Positions 26,586 to 35,548 of a stretch of 64,000 bases of DNA are shown here, piece by piece (position 1 is the stretch's first letter; each line of letters starts with the position of its first letter). The position numbers were made by a program, and so were the translations under genes. The DNA comes from Sulfitobacter sp. W027 (GTDB lineage Bacteria > Pseudomonadota > Alphaproteobacteria > Rhodobacterales > Rhodobacteraceae): contig NZ_CP083564.1 of the NCBI RefSeq assembly GCF_025143985.1, positions 1,737,501 to 1,801,500 of the forward strand. The letters are read 5' to 3'. The notes beneath the pieces are model-generated. The model was not told the DNA's origin. It was given only the letters and a program-made list of their open reading frames with translations, and made no database searches.

Positions 26586-27083
26586 TTAGCAAGGCCAGGC
26601 TGGATCGTTCTTTGCAAAGGCCGGATGGCGGATTTCGCTGCCCTCAATGATGCCCAGACGTTTGGACAGACCGCCGTTGATCTCCAAGACCGAGAGCAGA
26701 TCATCCCCGCCCGGAATCGGTGTCTCATCCAGCGGTTTGGCGGCGTGGTGAATTTTTTGCACAACGCCCTGCGCGTCGATGAAAAGCAGATCGAGCGGGA
26801 TCAGCGTATTGCGCATCCAAAAGGTAAGCGGCTGGGGCGTGTCATAGATAAAAAGCATCCCCGCGCTCAGCGGCAGAGAGCGCCGGTGCATCAGCCCCTG
26901 CGCGCGCTCAGCCGTGTCATCCGCCACCTCAACGGAGAAACGCGCCTTGCCCCAGTCGCCCCGCAGGGTCACGGCATCTGCGCGGCAAACCTCTGCCGCC
27001 GCCGTTCCAGCAAGCAACAGGGTGGCGAGCGCCGCCGCTGCCAGATGCTTCAGCCCCCCTAGCCGTCTATCACTGCGTCCCAT
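26586..27083 (-). CDS. DUF192 family exported protein
   Basis: This 165-residue protein has an N-terminal signal peptide (hydrophobic core HLAAAALATLLLAGTAAAE) and one DUF192 domain. Landmarks are the ERAQGLMHRRSL block, GMLFIYDTPQPLTFWMRNTLIPLDLLFID and GLSKRLGIIEGS. The family is widespread and its biochemical function is not established. The ATG at 27083 is preceded by GAGG at 7 bases and overlaps the end of the cold-shock gene by 25 bp, so the two are co-transcribed. Confidence 0.88.
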   Translation of the reverse strand: MGRSDRRLGGLKHLAAAALATLLLAGTAAAEVCRADAVTLRGDWGKARFSVEVADDTAERAQGLMHRRSLPLSAGMLFIYDTPQPLTFWMRNTLIPLDLLFIDAQGVVQKIHHAAKPLDETPIPGGDDLLSVLEINGGLSKRLGIIEGSEIRHPAFAKNDPAWPC

Positions 27084-27604
27084 GAGCTTACCTCTGCAGC
27101 CAGATGGCCCCGATCGCCAACAATCACCCGCATGGCAAGCGCTTCGCCAGTTTGCAAATCACAAAGTCCGGATTGGCGCAGCACGTCGATATGCAGAAAC
27201 ACATCTTCCGCGGAGCCGAATACATTTGCAAATCCGAATCCTTTGGCCTTGTCGAACCATTTCACGCGGGCAGGCTCAAACTTGGCGGCGGCAAGTTGGT
27301 CTGGGTCAAACCCCGCGAAATCGACCACAGCGGCAGGCAGTTCGCTGGGGGGCTCGATGGCCAGGACTTCAACCGCCTGCGCGCCGCGCTCGGTCTGCTG
27401 CACGCGGACCTTGACCCGCGCCCCGTCGGCGACAGAACTTTGGCCGAAGCTGCGCAGCACATTGACGTGGAGCAATATGTCAGCCCCGCCCGTTTCAGCC
27501 ACGACGAATCCGAAACCTTTAAGTGGATCAAACCACTTCACCACCCCATCAAGGGGATCTTTGATCCCCGCCGGTTCCGCTTCGTTCTCAGATACATCTT
27601 TCAT
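27059..27604 (-). CDS. Double cold-shock-domain protein
   Basis: This 181-residue protein has two cold-shock (OB-fold) domains. The first, at about 18-85, has VVKWFDPLKGFGFVV; the second, at about 110-175, has RVKWFDKAKGFGFAN and VFLHIDVL. These are the RNP1/RNP2 RNA-binding surfaces. An acidic linker separates them. Twice the length of ordinary CspA proteins, this two-domain form is typical of alphaproteobacteria. It probably acts as an RNA chaperone or single-stranded nucleic acid binder. It lies between pdxH and the DUF192 gene on the same strand. Confidence 0.9.
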   Translation of the reverse strand: MKDVSENEAEPAGIKDPLDGVVKWFDPLKGFGFVVAETGGADILLHVNVLRSFGQSSVADGARVKVRVQQTERGAQAVEVLAIEPPSELPAAVVDFAGFDPDQLAAAKFEPARVKWFDKAKGFGFANVFGSAEDVFLHIDVLRQSGLCDLQTGEALAMRVIVGDRGHLAAEVSSWDAVIDG

Positions 27605-27623
27605 TGTTTATCGTGCTGCCCCG

Positions 27624-28229
27624 TCAAGGATTAAGCCGAGTGACGGTCCAAGGCGCTGCGGCATCCGCGCGGCGCCATTGGAAGCGGTCATGCAGACGGA
27701 ACTCTCCGTCCGCCCAGAATTCGATTTCCAGCGGTGTGATACGGTAGCCGCCCCAGAACGGCGGGCGTTTGGGGTTCACCCCCTGCTGCGCCGTCACCTT
27801 GGCCACTTCAGCCATCAGCGCACCGCGGCCCGACAGGGGCTGCGACTGGCGCGAGGCCCACGCCCCCAAACGGCTTTTAAGCGAGCGCGACGCGTAATAG
27901 GCATCGGCCTTTGGCCCGTCTTCACGTGAGATCAGCCCCCGCACCCGGACCTGACGGCGCAGGGATTTCCAATGCATGACAAACGCCGCCTTGCCCGTGC
28001 CATCCAGTTCTTCGGCTTTTTGGCTTTCGTAATTGGTGTAAAAGACAAAGGCGTCCGGCTCGATCTCTTTCAACAACACCATCCGTGCGTTTGGCAGCCC
28101 TTGCGAATCTACCGTGCTCAGCGCGATGGCATTAGGATCATTCGGCTCACGCGCTTCTGCTTCGGTTAGCCAACGTTGCGCGATTGCAAAGGGGTCATCC
28201 CCTGCAAAGATACCTGTCCGCGTCTCCAT
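27624..28229 (-). CDS. pdxH: Pyridoxine/pyridoxamine 5'-phosphate oxidase
   Basis: This 201-residue FMN enzyme oxidises PNP and PMP to pyridoxal 5'-phosphate. Family landmarks are [26 protein letters not shown], the RQVRVRG strand, and the C-terminal [10 protein letters not shown] and TRLNP that line the active site. The length is normal. It heads the pdxH-csp-DUF192 group, with 19 bp to the next gene. Confidence 0.95.
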   Translation of the reverse strand: METRTGIFAGDDPFAIAQRWLTEAEAREPNDPNAIALSTVDSQGLPNARMVLLKEIEPDAFVFYTNYESQKAEELDGTGKAAFVMHWKSLRRQVRVRGLISREDGPKADAYYASRSLKSRLGAWASRQSQPLSGRGALMAEVAKVTAQQGVNPKRPPFWGGYRITPLEIEFWADGEFRLHDRFQWRRADAAAPWTVTRLNP

Positions 28230-28467
28230 TTGGCATCCCCTTTTAGAGTGTTTGAGCCTGTGACCGGTTCTATGCCGGAGTCTGAGTTATTCGCTAAGAC
28301 ATTTGTTAACGATGGGCAACTCAAAGGACAACCTCACCCAATTTCCGTCAGTTAGCTGCCGGTCTTATGGAAAATGACGCGCGGCAACGCGCGCGTGCAG
28401 TCTTGATGGTGGCGCTGCAATCGCCTAGACCAAGGCAACCAAAACGGAACATAGACAAGGCGGCGGA

Positions 28468-29274
28468 ATGGGAAACGAATTGATGCGGGGCAAGCGTGGG
28501 CTCATCATGGGTCTTGCGAATGACAAATCCATCGCATGGGGCGTGGCCAAAGCGCTGGCAGATGCGGGGGCGGAACTTGCTTTCTCTTACCAAGGCGATG
28601 CGCTTAAGAAACGCGTCGGCCCTTTGGCCGAGCAGCTTGGTAGCGACATCGTTCTGCCCTGCGACGTGGGCGACGAAGCCTCGATCGATGCGCTGTTTGA
28701 CGGGCTGAAAGAACGCTGGGACGGGCTTGATTTCATCGTTCACGCCATCGGCTTTTCCGACAAGGGTGAACTGCGGGGCCGCTACGTCGACACCAGCCGC
28801 GGCAACTTCGCCATGTCGATGGATATTTCGGTCTATTCCTTCACTGCGGTGATGCAGCGCGCGGAAAAGATGATGTCGCCCGGTGCCAGCGCCCTGACGC
28901 TGACCTACTACGGTGCCGAGAAGGTCATGCCGCATTATAATGTGATGGGTGTGGCCAAGGCAGCACTTGAAGCGTCGGTCAAATACTTGGCCGAAGACCT
29001 TGGTAAGGACGGCATCCGCGTCAACGCGATCTCTGCCGGACCGATCAAAACGCTAGCCGCCTCCGGCATCGGCGATTTCCGCTACATCATGAAGTGGAAC
29101 GAGTACAACTCGCCCCTGCGCCGCAATGTCACCACCGAAGACGTGGGCAAGGCCGCCCTCTTCTTGCTGTCGGATCTGGGCAGTGGCACTACGGGTGAAA
29201 ACCTGCATGTCGACGCGGGCTATCACGTTGTCGGCATGAAGGCGGTTGACGCGCCGGACATGTCCAAGGAATAA
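28468..29274 (+). CDS. fabI: Enoyl-[acyl-carrier-protein] reductase (NADH)
   Basis: This 268-residue short-chain reductase fold protein catalyses the last step of each fatty-acid elongation round. It has KRGLIMGLANDKSIAWG (nucleotide-binding loop of FabI), HAIGFSDK, and the catalytic YNVMGVAK Tyr-x6-Lys with LTYYGAEKV before it. INAISAGPIKTLAASGI is the substrate-loop segment. It is divergent from pdxH across a 238-bp intergenic region, and gpt follows at 57 bp. Confidence 0.95.
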   Translation: MGNELMRGKRGLIMGLANDKSIAWGVAKALADAGAELAFSYQGDALKKRVGPLAEQLGSDIVLPCDVGDEASIDALFDGLKERWDGLDFIVHAIGFSDKGELRGRYVDTSRGNFAMSMDISVYSFTAVMQRAEKMMSPGASALTLTYYGAEKVMPHYNVMGVAKAALEASVKYLAEDLGKDGIRVNAISAGPIKTLAASGIGDFRYIMKWNEYNSPLRRNVTTEDVGKAALFLLSDLGSGTTGENLHVDAGYHVVGMKAVDAPDMSKE

Positions 29275-29331
29275 CGCGCCCCAAATCTCTTCTCGCGCGG
29301 GTTCCCGCGCCAGCCGCTGCAAAGGAACACC

Positions 29332-29865
29332 ATGAGCACCCAAAAGGACGCCTCGCGCCTGCCCCACGAAAAGGGCTTTCACATTTCTTGGGATCAAATC
29401 CACCGCGACAGCCGTGCACTGGCATGGCGTCTGGATGGGCTTGGCCCCGACAATGGCGCGTGGCGTGCCGTGGTGGCGATTACGCGCGGTGGCATGGCCC
29501 CGGCGATGATCGTCGCGCGTGAGTTGGATATCCGCACGGTCGATACGATCTCGGTCATGTCCTATCATTCGGGCGGCGGAGCCGCTGACCAGCGGCGTGA
29601 GGCGAAGGTGCTGAAATCCCCTGATGCAGAGATGATGGATGACGGCACCGGCATCCTGATCGTTGATGATTTGGTCGACAGCGGCAAGACCATCGAACTG
29701 GTGCGCGAACTTTACCCTAACGCCCATTTCGCCACCGTCTATGCCAAGCCCGAGGGCGAGCCGCAGGTTGATACTTTCATCACCGGTGTTAGCCAAGACA
29801 CATGGATTTTCTTCCCGTGGGACATGGCCCTGCAATACGTCGAACCCTACCGCGGCAAGGACTAA
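29332..29865 (+). CDS. gpt: Xanthine phosphoribosyltransferase
   Basis: This 177-residue type I phosphoribosyltransferase salvages xanthine and guanine to nucleotides using PRPP. The PRPP-binding loop is [34 protein letters not shown] and the C-terminal DTWIFFPWD (purine-binding) match the Gpt family. The length is close to E. coli Gpt plus a short N-terminal extension. A hairpin-capable sequence follows the stop (29863-29895). Confidence 0.92.
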   Translation: MSTQKDASRLPHEKGFHISWDQIHRDSRALAWRLDGLGPDNGAWRAVVAITRGGMAPAMIVARELDIRTVDTISVMSYHSGGGAADQRREAKVLKSPDAEMMDDGTGILIVDDLVDSGKTIELVRELYPNAHFATVYAKPEGEPQVDTFITGVSQDTWIFFPWDMALQYVEPYRGKD

Positions 29866-29895
29866 GGGGGCCTAGGCCACCCTCCCTGCCCCTTA
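29863..29895. repeat. Inverted repeat in the gpt-aminotransferase gap
   Basis: TAAGGGG (overlapping the gpt stop) pairs with CCCCTTA 19 bases later. A separate 10-bp palindrome GGCCTAGGCC overlaps at 29869-29878. The stem would sit just upstream of the next gene's start; no T-run follows. Confidence 0.3.
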
Positions 29896-29912
29896 CCTGA
29901 CCGGATACACCT

Positions 29913-31094
29913 ATGCCGCTTTCGCGCACCGCCACCACATTCTTCCCTCCGGTGATGGAGGCGCGGCGCTGGCTGGATGGCGTGACATTCACCAACGACC
30001 GACCGCTTATCAACGTGAGCCAAGCCGCCCCCGTCGATCCGCCCCCCGAAGGGCTGCGCCGGGCGATGGCCGACGTCACGCTGAACAATGATGAGGCGCA
30101 TCTTTATGGCCCCGTGTTGGGCCTGCCGGAACTGCGTGCGGAATTGGCACGGCAAACGGCTGAGAAATACGCAGGCGTGGTGACCGACGAACAGGTCTGC
30201 ATCACCTCGGGCTGCAACCAAGCCTTCGCCGCCGCGATCGCTACGCTTTGCGGTGAGGGGGATGAGGTGATTATCCCGACGCCTTGGTACTTTAACCACA
30301 AGATGTGGCTCGACATGAGCGGCGTGACCGCCGTTCCCCTGCCCGTCGAAGCGGACATGCTGCCAGACCCGGCCCGCGCCGAGGCCTCCATCACACCCCG
30401 CACCCGCGCCATTGCCCTTGTCACGCCGAACAACCCTGGCGGCGTTGAGTATCCAGCCGCCCTTGTGCAGGACTTCTTTGATCTGGCTCGCCGCCATGGC
30501 ATCGCGCTGATCCTCGACGAGACCTACCGCGACTTTCACAGCCGCCCCGGCCCGCCCCACGCGCTGTTCAGCGACCCCGATTGGCACGACACGCTGATAC
30601 ACCTCTATTCCTTTTCCAAGGCCTACCGCCTCACCGGTCACCGCGTCGGCGCGCTGATCGCCAGCAAGGCGCGGCTGGCGGAGGTGGAAAAGTTCCTCGA
30701 CACTGTGGCGATCTGCCCCGCGCAGATCGGTCAGCACGGCGCGCTCTGGGGGATGCAGAACCTGAGCGCGTGGCTCGCGGGCGAACGCGAAGAAATCCTG
30801 GCCCGCCGGGCGGCCATCTCGGCACTGATGCCAAAGATCGAACCGCTGGGTTGGGAGCTTTTGGGGCTGGGTGGCTATTTTGCCTACTTGCGCCATCCAT
30901 TCCCCATCTCCTCTGCTGATCTGGCGCCGCAGCTGGTGCGCGATGCGGGTGTGCTCTGCCTGCCCGGCACGATGTTCCAGCCCGAGGGCGACGCGCGCGG
31001 CGAAAGCCAGTTGCGCATCGCCTTTGCCAACCTCGACGCCGCCGGTCTTGAGGTGCTTTTCGACAGGCTTGCAGCCCTGCCACGCAACGCATAG
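29913..31094 (+). CDS. Class I/II PLP-dependent aminotransferase
   Basis: This 393-residue fold-type I aminotransferase has the PLP-contact segments ITSGCNQAF, TPNNPGG and ILDETYRDF, and the Schiff-base lysine in YSFSKAYRLTGHR. RIAFAN near the C-terminus is the carboxylate-binding Arg. The amino-donor and acceptor specificity is not evident; aspartate-type or aromatic substrates are possible. It lies 47 bp after gpt, and the ribosome-binding site is weak. Confidence 0.88.
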   Translation: MPLSRTATTFFPPVMEARRWLDGVTFTNDRPLINVSQAAPVDPPPEGLRRAMADVTLNNDEAHLYGPVLGLPELRAELARQTAEKYAGVVTDEQVCITSGCNQAFAAAIATLCGEGDEVIIPTPWYFNHKMWLDMSGVTAVPLPVEADMLPDPARAEASITPRTRAIALVTPNNPGGVEYPAALVQDFFDLARRHGIALILDETYRDFHSRPGPPHALFSDPDWHDTLIHLYSFSKAYRLTGHRVGALIASKARLAEVEKFLDTVAICPAQIGQHGALWGMQNLSAWLAGEREEILARRAAISALMPKIEPLGWELLGLGGYFAYLRHPFPISSADLAPQLVRDAGVLCLPGTMFQPEGDARGESQLRIAFANLDAAGLEVLFDRLAALPRNA

Positions 31095-31124
31095 ACAGGT
31101 CCGAAATTAACGAGGGACCGTGTC

Positions 31125-32969
31125 ATGGCCAAAAAAGGCTTCAGCTTATCGAAAACCGCCGTTTGGGTCTTGATGGGCCTGCTTATCTTGGGTCTGGGCG
31201 GCTTTGGCGCGATCAATCTCAGTGGCAATCTGCGCAGCATTGGCAGCGTGGGTGACAAGTCCATTTCAGTCGATCAATACGCCCGCCAGTTGCAGCAGGA
31301 AATCCGTGCTATTGAGGCCCAGACAGGGGAGAGCCTGCCCTTTGCCCGCGCCCAAGAGATGGGCCTCGACCGCGCGGTGCTGCAACGCATCGTGCGCAAC
31401 CGCGCGCTGGATCACGAAGCCGCCGAGATGGGCATCTCCATCGGCGATGCCACCCTGCGCGATGAGATCGTCGCGATCTCGGCTTTTCAGGGCATCGACG
31501 GCAATTTTGACCGCGAGGGCTATCGTTTCGCCCTCCAGCAGAGCGGTATGAGCGAAGCAGCCTTTGAAACCTCCATCCGCGAAGAGGCCGCGCGCGGCCT
31601 GCTGCAACGTGCGATCTTGGGCGGCGTCTCAATGCCTAACACCTACGCCCGCACGCTGGTCGACTACGTTGCCGAAGAGCGTAGCTTCACTTGGGCCCGG
31701 CTGAGCGCGGATGACCTCGACACGCCCGTCGCTGAACCGACAGAAGAAGAGCTTCAGGCCTATTACGACGCCAACACCGATGACTTCATGCTGCCCGCCA
31801 GCAAAAGCATCACCTACGCATGGCTCCGCCCCGAAGACCTGCTGGACGAAGTTGAAGTGCCCGAAGAAGAGTTGCGCGCCGAATATGATGCCCGCAGCGA
31901 TGAATACGACCAGCCCGAGCGTCGCTTGGTTGAACGTTTGGTCTTTGCCAACGAAGAGGCCGCCACGCAGGCCGCAGCAGCGCTCGAAGTTGACGGCACC
32001 ACCTTTGAAGCGCTGGTCGAAGAGCGCGGGCTGGCGCTGGCGGATGTGGATATGGGCGATGTCGCTAAATCCGATCTCGACGCGGCTGGTGATGCCGTCT
32101 TTACCGCCGAGAGCGGCGAGATTGTTGGCCCCCTGCCCAGCTCGCTCGGGCCTGCACTTTTCCGCGTGAACGGCATCTTGCCCGCACAGAACGTGCCTTT
32201 CGAAGAGGCGCGTGAGGTGCTTGAAGAAACCCTCGCCATTTCCCGTGCGACCCGCGCCGTGGAAGCCCGCGCGCAAGAGATTGACGACCGTCTCGCAGGG
32301 GGTGCCACGCTCGAAGACCTGGCCAAGGAAACCAAGATGAACCTCGGCGCCATCGACTGGACCCAAGAAAGCAGTGAAGGCATCGCCGCCTACGGCGCGT
32401 TCCGCGAGGCTGCGGCTGGCTTGAGTGCCGATGCCTTCCCCCAGATCGACCAGTTGGAAGACGGCGGCATCTTTGCCATGCGCCTGGATGAGACCAAACC
32501 CGAGCGTCCCGAACCATTCGAACAGGCCCGCGACGCGGTTCAGACCGCATGGCGCAACGCGCAGATCGTAGAGGCCCTGACCGCCAAGGCCGAAAGCCTG
32601 ACCACTGAACTGGCCAAAGAAGGTGGCTTTGAAGCCGCTGGTCTTGAGCCCAAGCTGGGTGAGGGCATGACCCGCAGCTCCTATGTGGACGGCACGCCGG
32701 ACAACTTCATGGATCAAGTTTTTGACCTCGACGAAGGCGGCGTGGCCGTGTTGCCCGCGGGCGACCATGTGGTGGTGTTGCGTCTTGATGCCGTGACCCC
32801 GGCGGGTGAGAACGATGAAACCCAAGCGCTGATGGACCGTCTGTCGCAGCAGTTGGATCAGGCGCTGGCCCAAGGTCTTTTCGATATCTACAGCAATGCA
32901 GTGATGCGCGATGCCGATCCTCAGATCGACCAGCGCGCGGTCAGTGCCGTGCATGTGAACTTTCCCTGA
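31125..32969 (+). CDS. PpiD-like peptidyl-prolyl isomerase/periplasmic chaperone
   Basis: This 614-residue inner-membrane-anchored protein has one N-terminal transmembrane helix (about 11-33) after a short cytoplasmic basic segment. A SurA-N-type chaperone domain (about 40-180) and a central parvulin-like region (about 245-375, FEALVEERG, GEIVGPLPSSLGPALFRVNGI) follow. It should assist folding of outer-membrane proteins leaving the Sec translocon. The chaperone sequence is strongly acidic. trpE follows after 12 bp, suggesting shared transcription. Confidence 0.88.
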   Translation: MAKKGFSLSKTAVWVLMGLLILGLGGFGAINLSGNLRSIGSVGDKSISVDQYARQLQQEIRAIEAQTGESLPFARAQEMGLDRAVLQRIVRNRALDHEAAEMGISIGDATLRDEIVAISAFQGIDGNFDREGYRFALQQSGMSEAAFETSIREEAARGLLQRAILGGVSMPNTYARTLVDYVAEERSFTWARLSADDLDTPVAEPTEEELQAYYDANTDDFMLPASKSITYAWLRPEDLLDEVEVPEEELRAEYDARSDEYDQPERRLVERLVFANEEAATQAAAALEVDGTTFEALVEERGLALADVDMGDVAKSDLDAAGDAVFTAESGEIVGPLPSSLGPALFRVNGILPAQNVPFEEAREVLEETLAISRATRAVEARAQEIDDRLAGGATLEDLAKETKMNLGAIDWTQESSEGIAAYGAFREAAAGLSADAFPQIDQLEDGGIFAMRLDETKPERPEPFEQARDAVQTAWRNAQIVEALTAKAESLTTELAKEGGFEAAGLEPKLGEGMTRSSYVDGTPDNFMDQVFDLDEGGVAVLPAGDHVVVLRLDAVTPAGENDETQALMDRLSQQLDQALAQGLFDIYSNAVMRDADPQIDQRAVSAVHVNFP

Positions 32970-32981
32970 TAGGCAGTTTTG

Positions 32982-34493
32982 ATGGCCCTGACCCCGGATT
33001 TCGACACTTTCGCCCGCGCCTATGAAGCGGGCGAAAACCAGATCGTCTACACCCGCCTTGCCGCCGATCTCGACACGCCTGTGTCCTTGATGCTGAAACT
33101 CACCGGCGCGGCAGAGAATGCCTTTGTGCTGGAATCCGTCACCGGCGGTGACGTGCGCGGGCGCTATTCGATCATCGGCATGAAGCCCGACCTGATCTGG
33201 CGTTGCCGGGGGGAGACCGCCGCCCTCAATCGCGCCGCTCGCTACGATGCGGACGCCTTTGAGGACATGCCCGGCGATCCGCTGGACCGTCTGCGCGATG
33301 TCATAGCGGAATCCCGGATCACCCTGCCCGATGATCTGCCCCAAGCCGCAGCCGGTCTCTTTGGCTATCTTGGCTATGACATGATCCGCCTGGTCGAGCA
33401 TCTGCCCCATGTGAACCCCGACCCTCTCGGCCTGCCTGACGCGGTAATGATGCGCCCCTCGGTCGTGGCCGTGTTGGATGGGGTGAAGGGCGAAGTCACC
33501 ATCGTCTCCCCCGCGTGGGTGTCCGAGGGTCAGACGGCCCGTGCCGCCTATGCCCAAGCCGCCGAGCGGGTGATGGATGCCGTGCGCGATCTGGAACGGG
33601 CCATGCCGCAGACCTCCCGCGATTTAGGAGAGCCTGAAGACGCGCCGGAGCCGGTCAGCAACTTCACCCGCGACGGATACAAGGACGCAGTGGAAAAGGC
33701 GCGCGATTATATCAAGGCGGGCGATATCTTTCAGGTGGTGCCAAGCCAGCGTTGGGCCCAAGGGTTCACGCAACCGCCCTTCGCGCTCTACCGCAGCCTG
33801 CGGCGCACCAATCCGTCGCCTTTCATGTTCTACTTCAACTTCGGCGGCTTCCATGTGGTCGGCGCAAGCCCCGAAATCCTCGTGCGGGTCTTTGGCAACG
33901 AAGTCACCATTCGCCCCATCGCAGGCACCCGCAAGCGCGGTGCCACGCCGGAGGAGGACCGCGCGCTGGAGGCCGACCTGCTGAGCGATCCGAAAGAACT
34001 GGCCGAGCACCTCATGCTGCTCGATCTGGGCCGCAACGATGTGGGCCGGGTCGCCAAGATCGGCACCGTGCGCCCCACCGAAGAGTTCATTGTTGAGCGC
34101 TACAGCCACGTCATGCACATCGTCTCCAACGTGGTCGGAGAGTTGAAGGAGGGCAAAGATGCGCTCGACGCATTCTTTGCCGGAATGCCCGCAGGCACCG
34201 TCTCGGGCGCGCCCAAGGTCCGCGCGATGGAGATTATCGACGAGTTGGAACCCGAAAAGCGCGGCGTCTACGGCGGCGGCGTGGGGTATTTCAGCGCGGG
34301 CGGCGACATGGACATGTGCATCGCCCTGCGCACCGCGGTGGTGAAGGACGAAACGCTCTACATCCAAGCCGGGGGCGGTGTCGTTTACGACAGCGATCCA
34401 GAGGCCGAGTTCATGGAAACCGTCCATAAATCCGGCGCGATCCGCCGGGCTGCAGCCGATGCCGCGCGCTTTGGCGGTAAAGGGAACAGCTGA
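32982..34493 (+). CDS. trpE: Anthranilate synthase component I
   Basis: This 503-residue chorismate-using enzyme performs the first step of tryptophan biosynthesis. The N-terminal part contains LMLKLTG, FVLESVTGGDVRGRYSIIG (the tryptophan-binding feedback site lies in this region) and the catalytic C-terminal domain has PIAGTRKRGATPEEDRALE, LLDLGRNDVGRV, and SGAPKVRAMEIIDELEP. I chose ATG 32982 over the TTG 3 bp upstream. Its glutamine amidotransferase partner trpG is about 4 kb downstream, separated by two genes. Confidence 0.95.
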   Translation: MALTPDFDTFARAYEAGENQIVYTRLAADLDTPVSLMLKLTGAAENAFVLESVTGGDVRGRYSIIGMKPDLIWRCRGETAALNRAARYDADAFEDMPGDPLDRLRDVIAESRITLPDDLPQAAAGLFGYLGYDMIRLVEHLPHVNPDPLGLPDAVMMRPSVVAVLDGVKGEVTIVSPAWVSEGQTARAAYAQAAERVMDAVRDLERAMPQTSRDLGEPEDAPEPVSNFTRDGYKDAVEKARDYIKAGDIFQVVPSQRWAQGFTQPPFALYRSLRRTNPSPFMFYFNFGGFHVVGASPEILVRVFGNEVTIRPIAGTRKRGATPEEDRALEADLLSDPKELAEHLMLLDLGRNDVGRVAKIGTVRPTEEFIVERYSHVMHIVSNVVGELKEGKDALDAFFAGMPAGTVSGAPKVRAMEIIDELEPEKRGVYGGGVGYFSAGGDMDMCIALRTAVVKDETLYIQAGGGVVYDSDPEAEFMETVHKSGAIRRAAADAARFGGKGNS

Positions 34494-34495
34494 CC

Positions 34496-35536
34496 ATGCC
34501 GAACCGTGCCCCCTTTCAGATTGCGGGGCATTCCGTTGCCCCCGGCAGCAGCCTTGCGGTCGACCTGCCCGTCTCGATTCTGCCGGATCACACGCCGGTG
34601 CATCTGTCGCTTGAGATCTACCACGGAAAACGCCCGGGGCCGACGATGTTCGTCTCTGCCGCCGTGCATGGGGATGAGGTCATCGGCGTTGAGATCACCC
34701 GTCGCTTGCTGCGCGCGCCGCAACTCTCTGCCCTGCGTGGCACGCTGATCGTGGTGCCGGTGGTGAACTCTTTCGGTTTTCTCAACCGCTCACGCTACCT
34801 GCCCGACCGCCGCGACCTGAACCGCTGCTTCCCCGGCTCGCCTTCTGGCAGTCTTGGCGCGCGGCTGGCGCATATTTTCCTGCAAGAGGTGGTGCTGCGC
34901 TGCGACTTTGGTGTGGATCTACATTCGGCGGCGATCCACCGCACGAACCTGCCGCAGGTGCGCGTCTCGCCCGCCGACAAGGTGACCCAAAAGATGGCGA
35001 TGGATTTCGGCGCGCCGGTGGTGCTGACCTCACCCCTGCGGGACGGTTCTTTGCGCGCGGTCGCGGCAAAACAAGGCACGCCAATCCTGCTTTATGAGGC
35101 GGGCGAAGGGCTGCGTTTTGACGAAATGGCCGTGCGTGCGGGGCTCGCGGGGATCCTGCGGGTCATGCGCGGCCAAGACATGCTGCCCGCAAAGGGCATC
35201 GCCCGGGCCCGCAGCGCGCCCTATATCTGCACCGCATCCCATTGGCTCCGCGCCCCTGCGGGGGGGCTGCTGCGCACCTTCCGCGCCGAAGGTGAGACGG
35301 TGGCCGAAGGCGAACTGCTCGCCATCGTGTCAGACCCGTTTGGCAAAGAAGAAGCCGAGCTTCTGGCCGATGCGCCGGGGATCCTCATCGGGCGGGCGAT
35401 CTTGCCCATCGTCAACGAAGGCGACGCGGTCTTTCACCTTGCCAAGCTTAGCCCCCGCGCGGCGGAGGCAACGGTCGATGATTTGGCCAGCCAGTTGGAA
35501 GAAGATCCGCTCTTCGACGAAGACGAGATCATCTAA
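34496..35536 (+). CDS. Succinylglutamate desuccinylase/aspartoacylase family protein
   Basis: This 346-residue zinc carboxypeptidase-like hydrolase has SAAVHGDEVIG (zinc-binding His and Glu), VNSFGFLNRSRYLPDRRDLNR, and DLHSAA with the third zinc ligand. A C-terminal beta-rich domain follows (about 230-330). The acyl-amino-acid substrate cannot be assigned. Its ATG lies 2 bp past the trpE stop, so it is part of the ppiD-trpE transcription unit. It converges on the polysaccharide deacetylase gene. Confidence 0.87.
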   Translation: MPNRAPFQIAGHSVAPGSSLAVDLPVSILPDHTPVHLSLEIYHGKRPGPTMFVSAAVHGDEVIGVEITRRLLRAPQLSALRGTLIVVPVVNSFGFLNRSRYLPDRRDLNRCFPGSPSGSLGARLAHIFLQEVVLRCDFGVDLHSAAIHRTNLPQVRVSPADKVTQKMAMDFGAPVVLTSPLRDGSLRAVAAKQGTPILLYEAGEGLRFDEMAVRAGLAGILRVMRGQDMLPAKGIARARSAPYICTASHWLRAPAGGLLRTFRAEGETVAEGELLAIVSDPFGKEEAELLADAPGILIGRAILPIVNEGDAVFHLAKLSPRAAEATVDDLASQLEEDPLFDEDEII

Positions 35537-35548
35537 ACCTGCGCGGGG

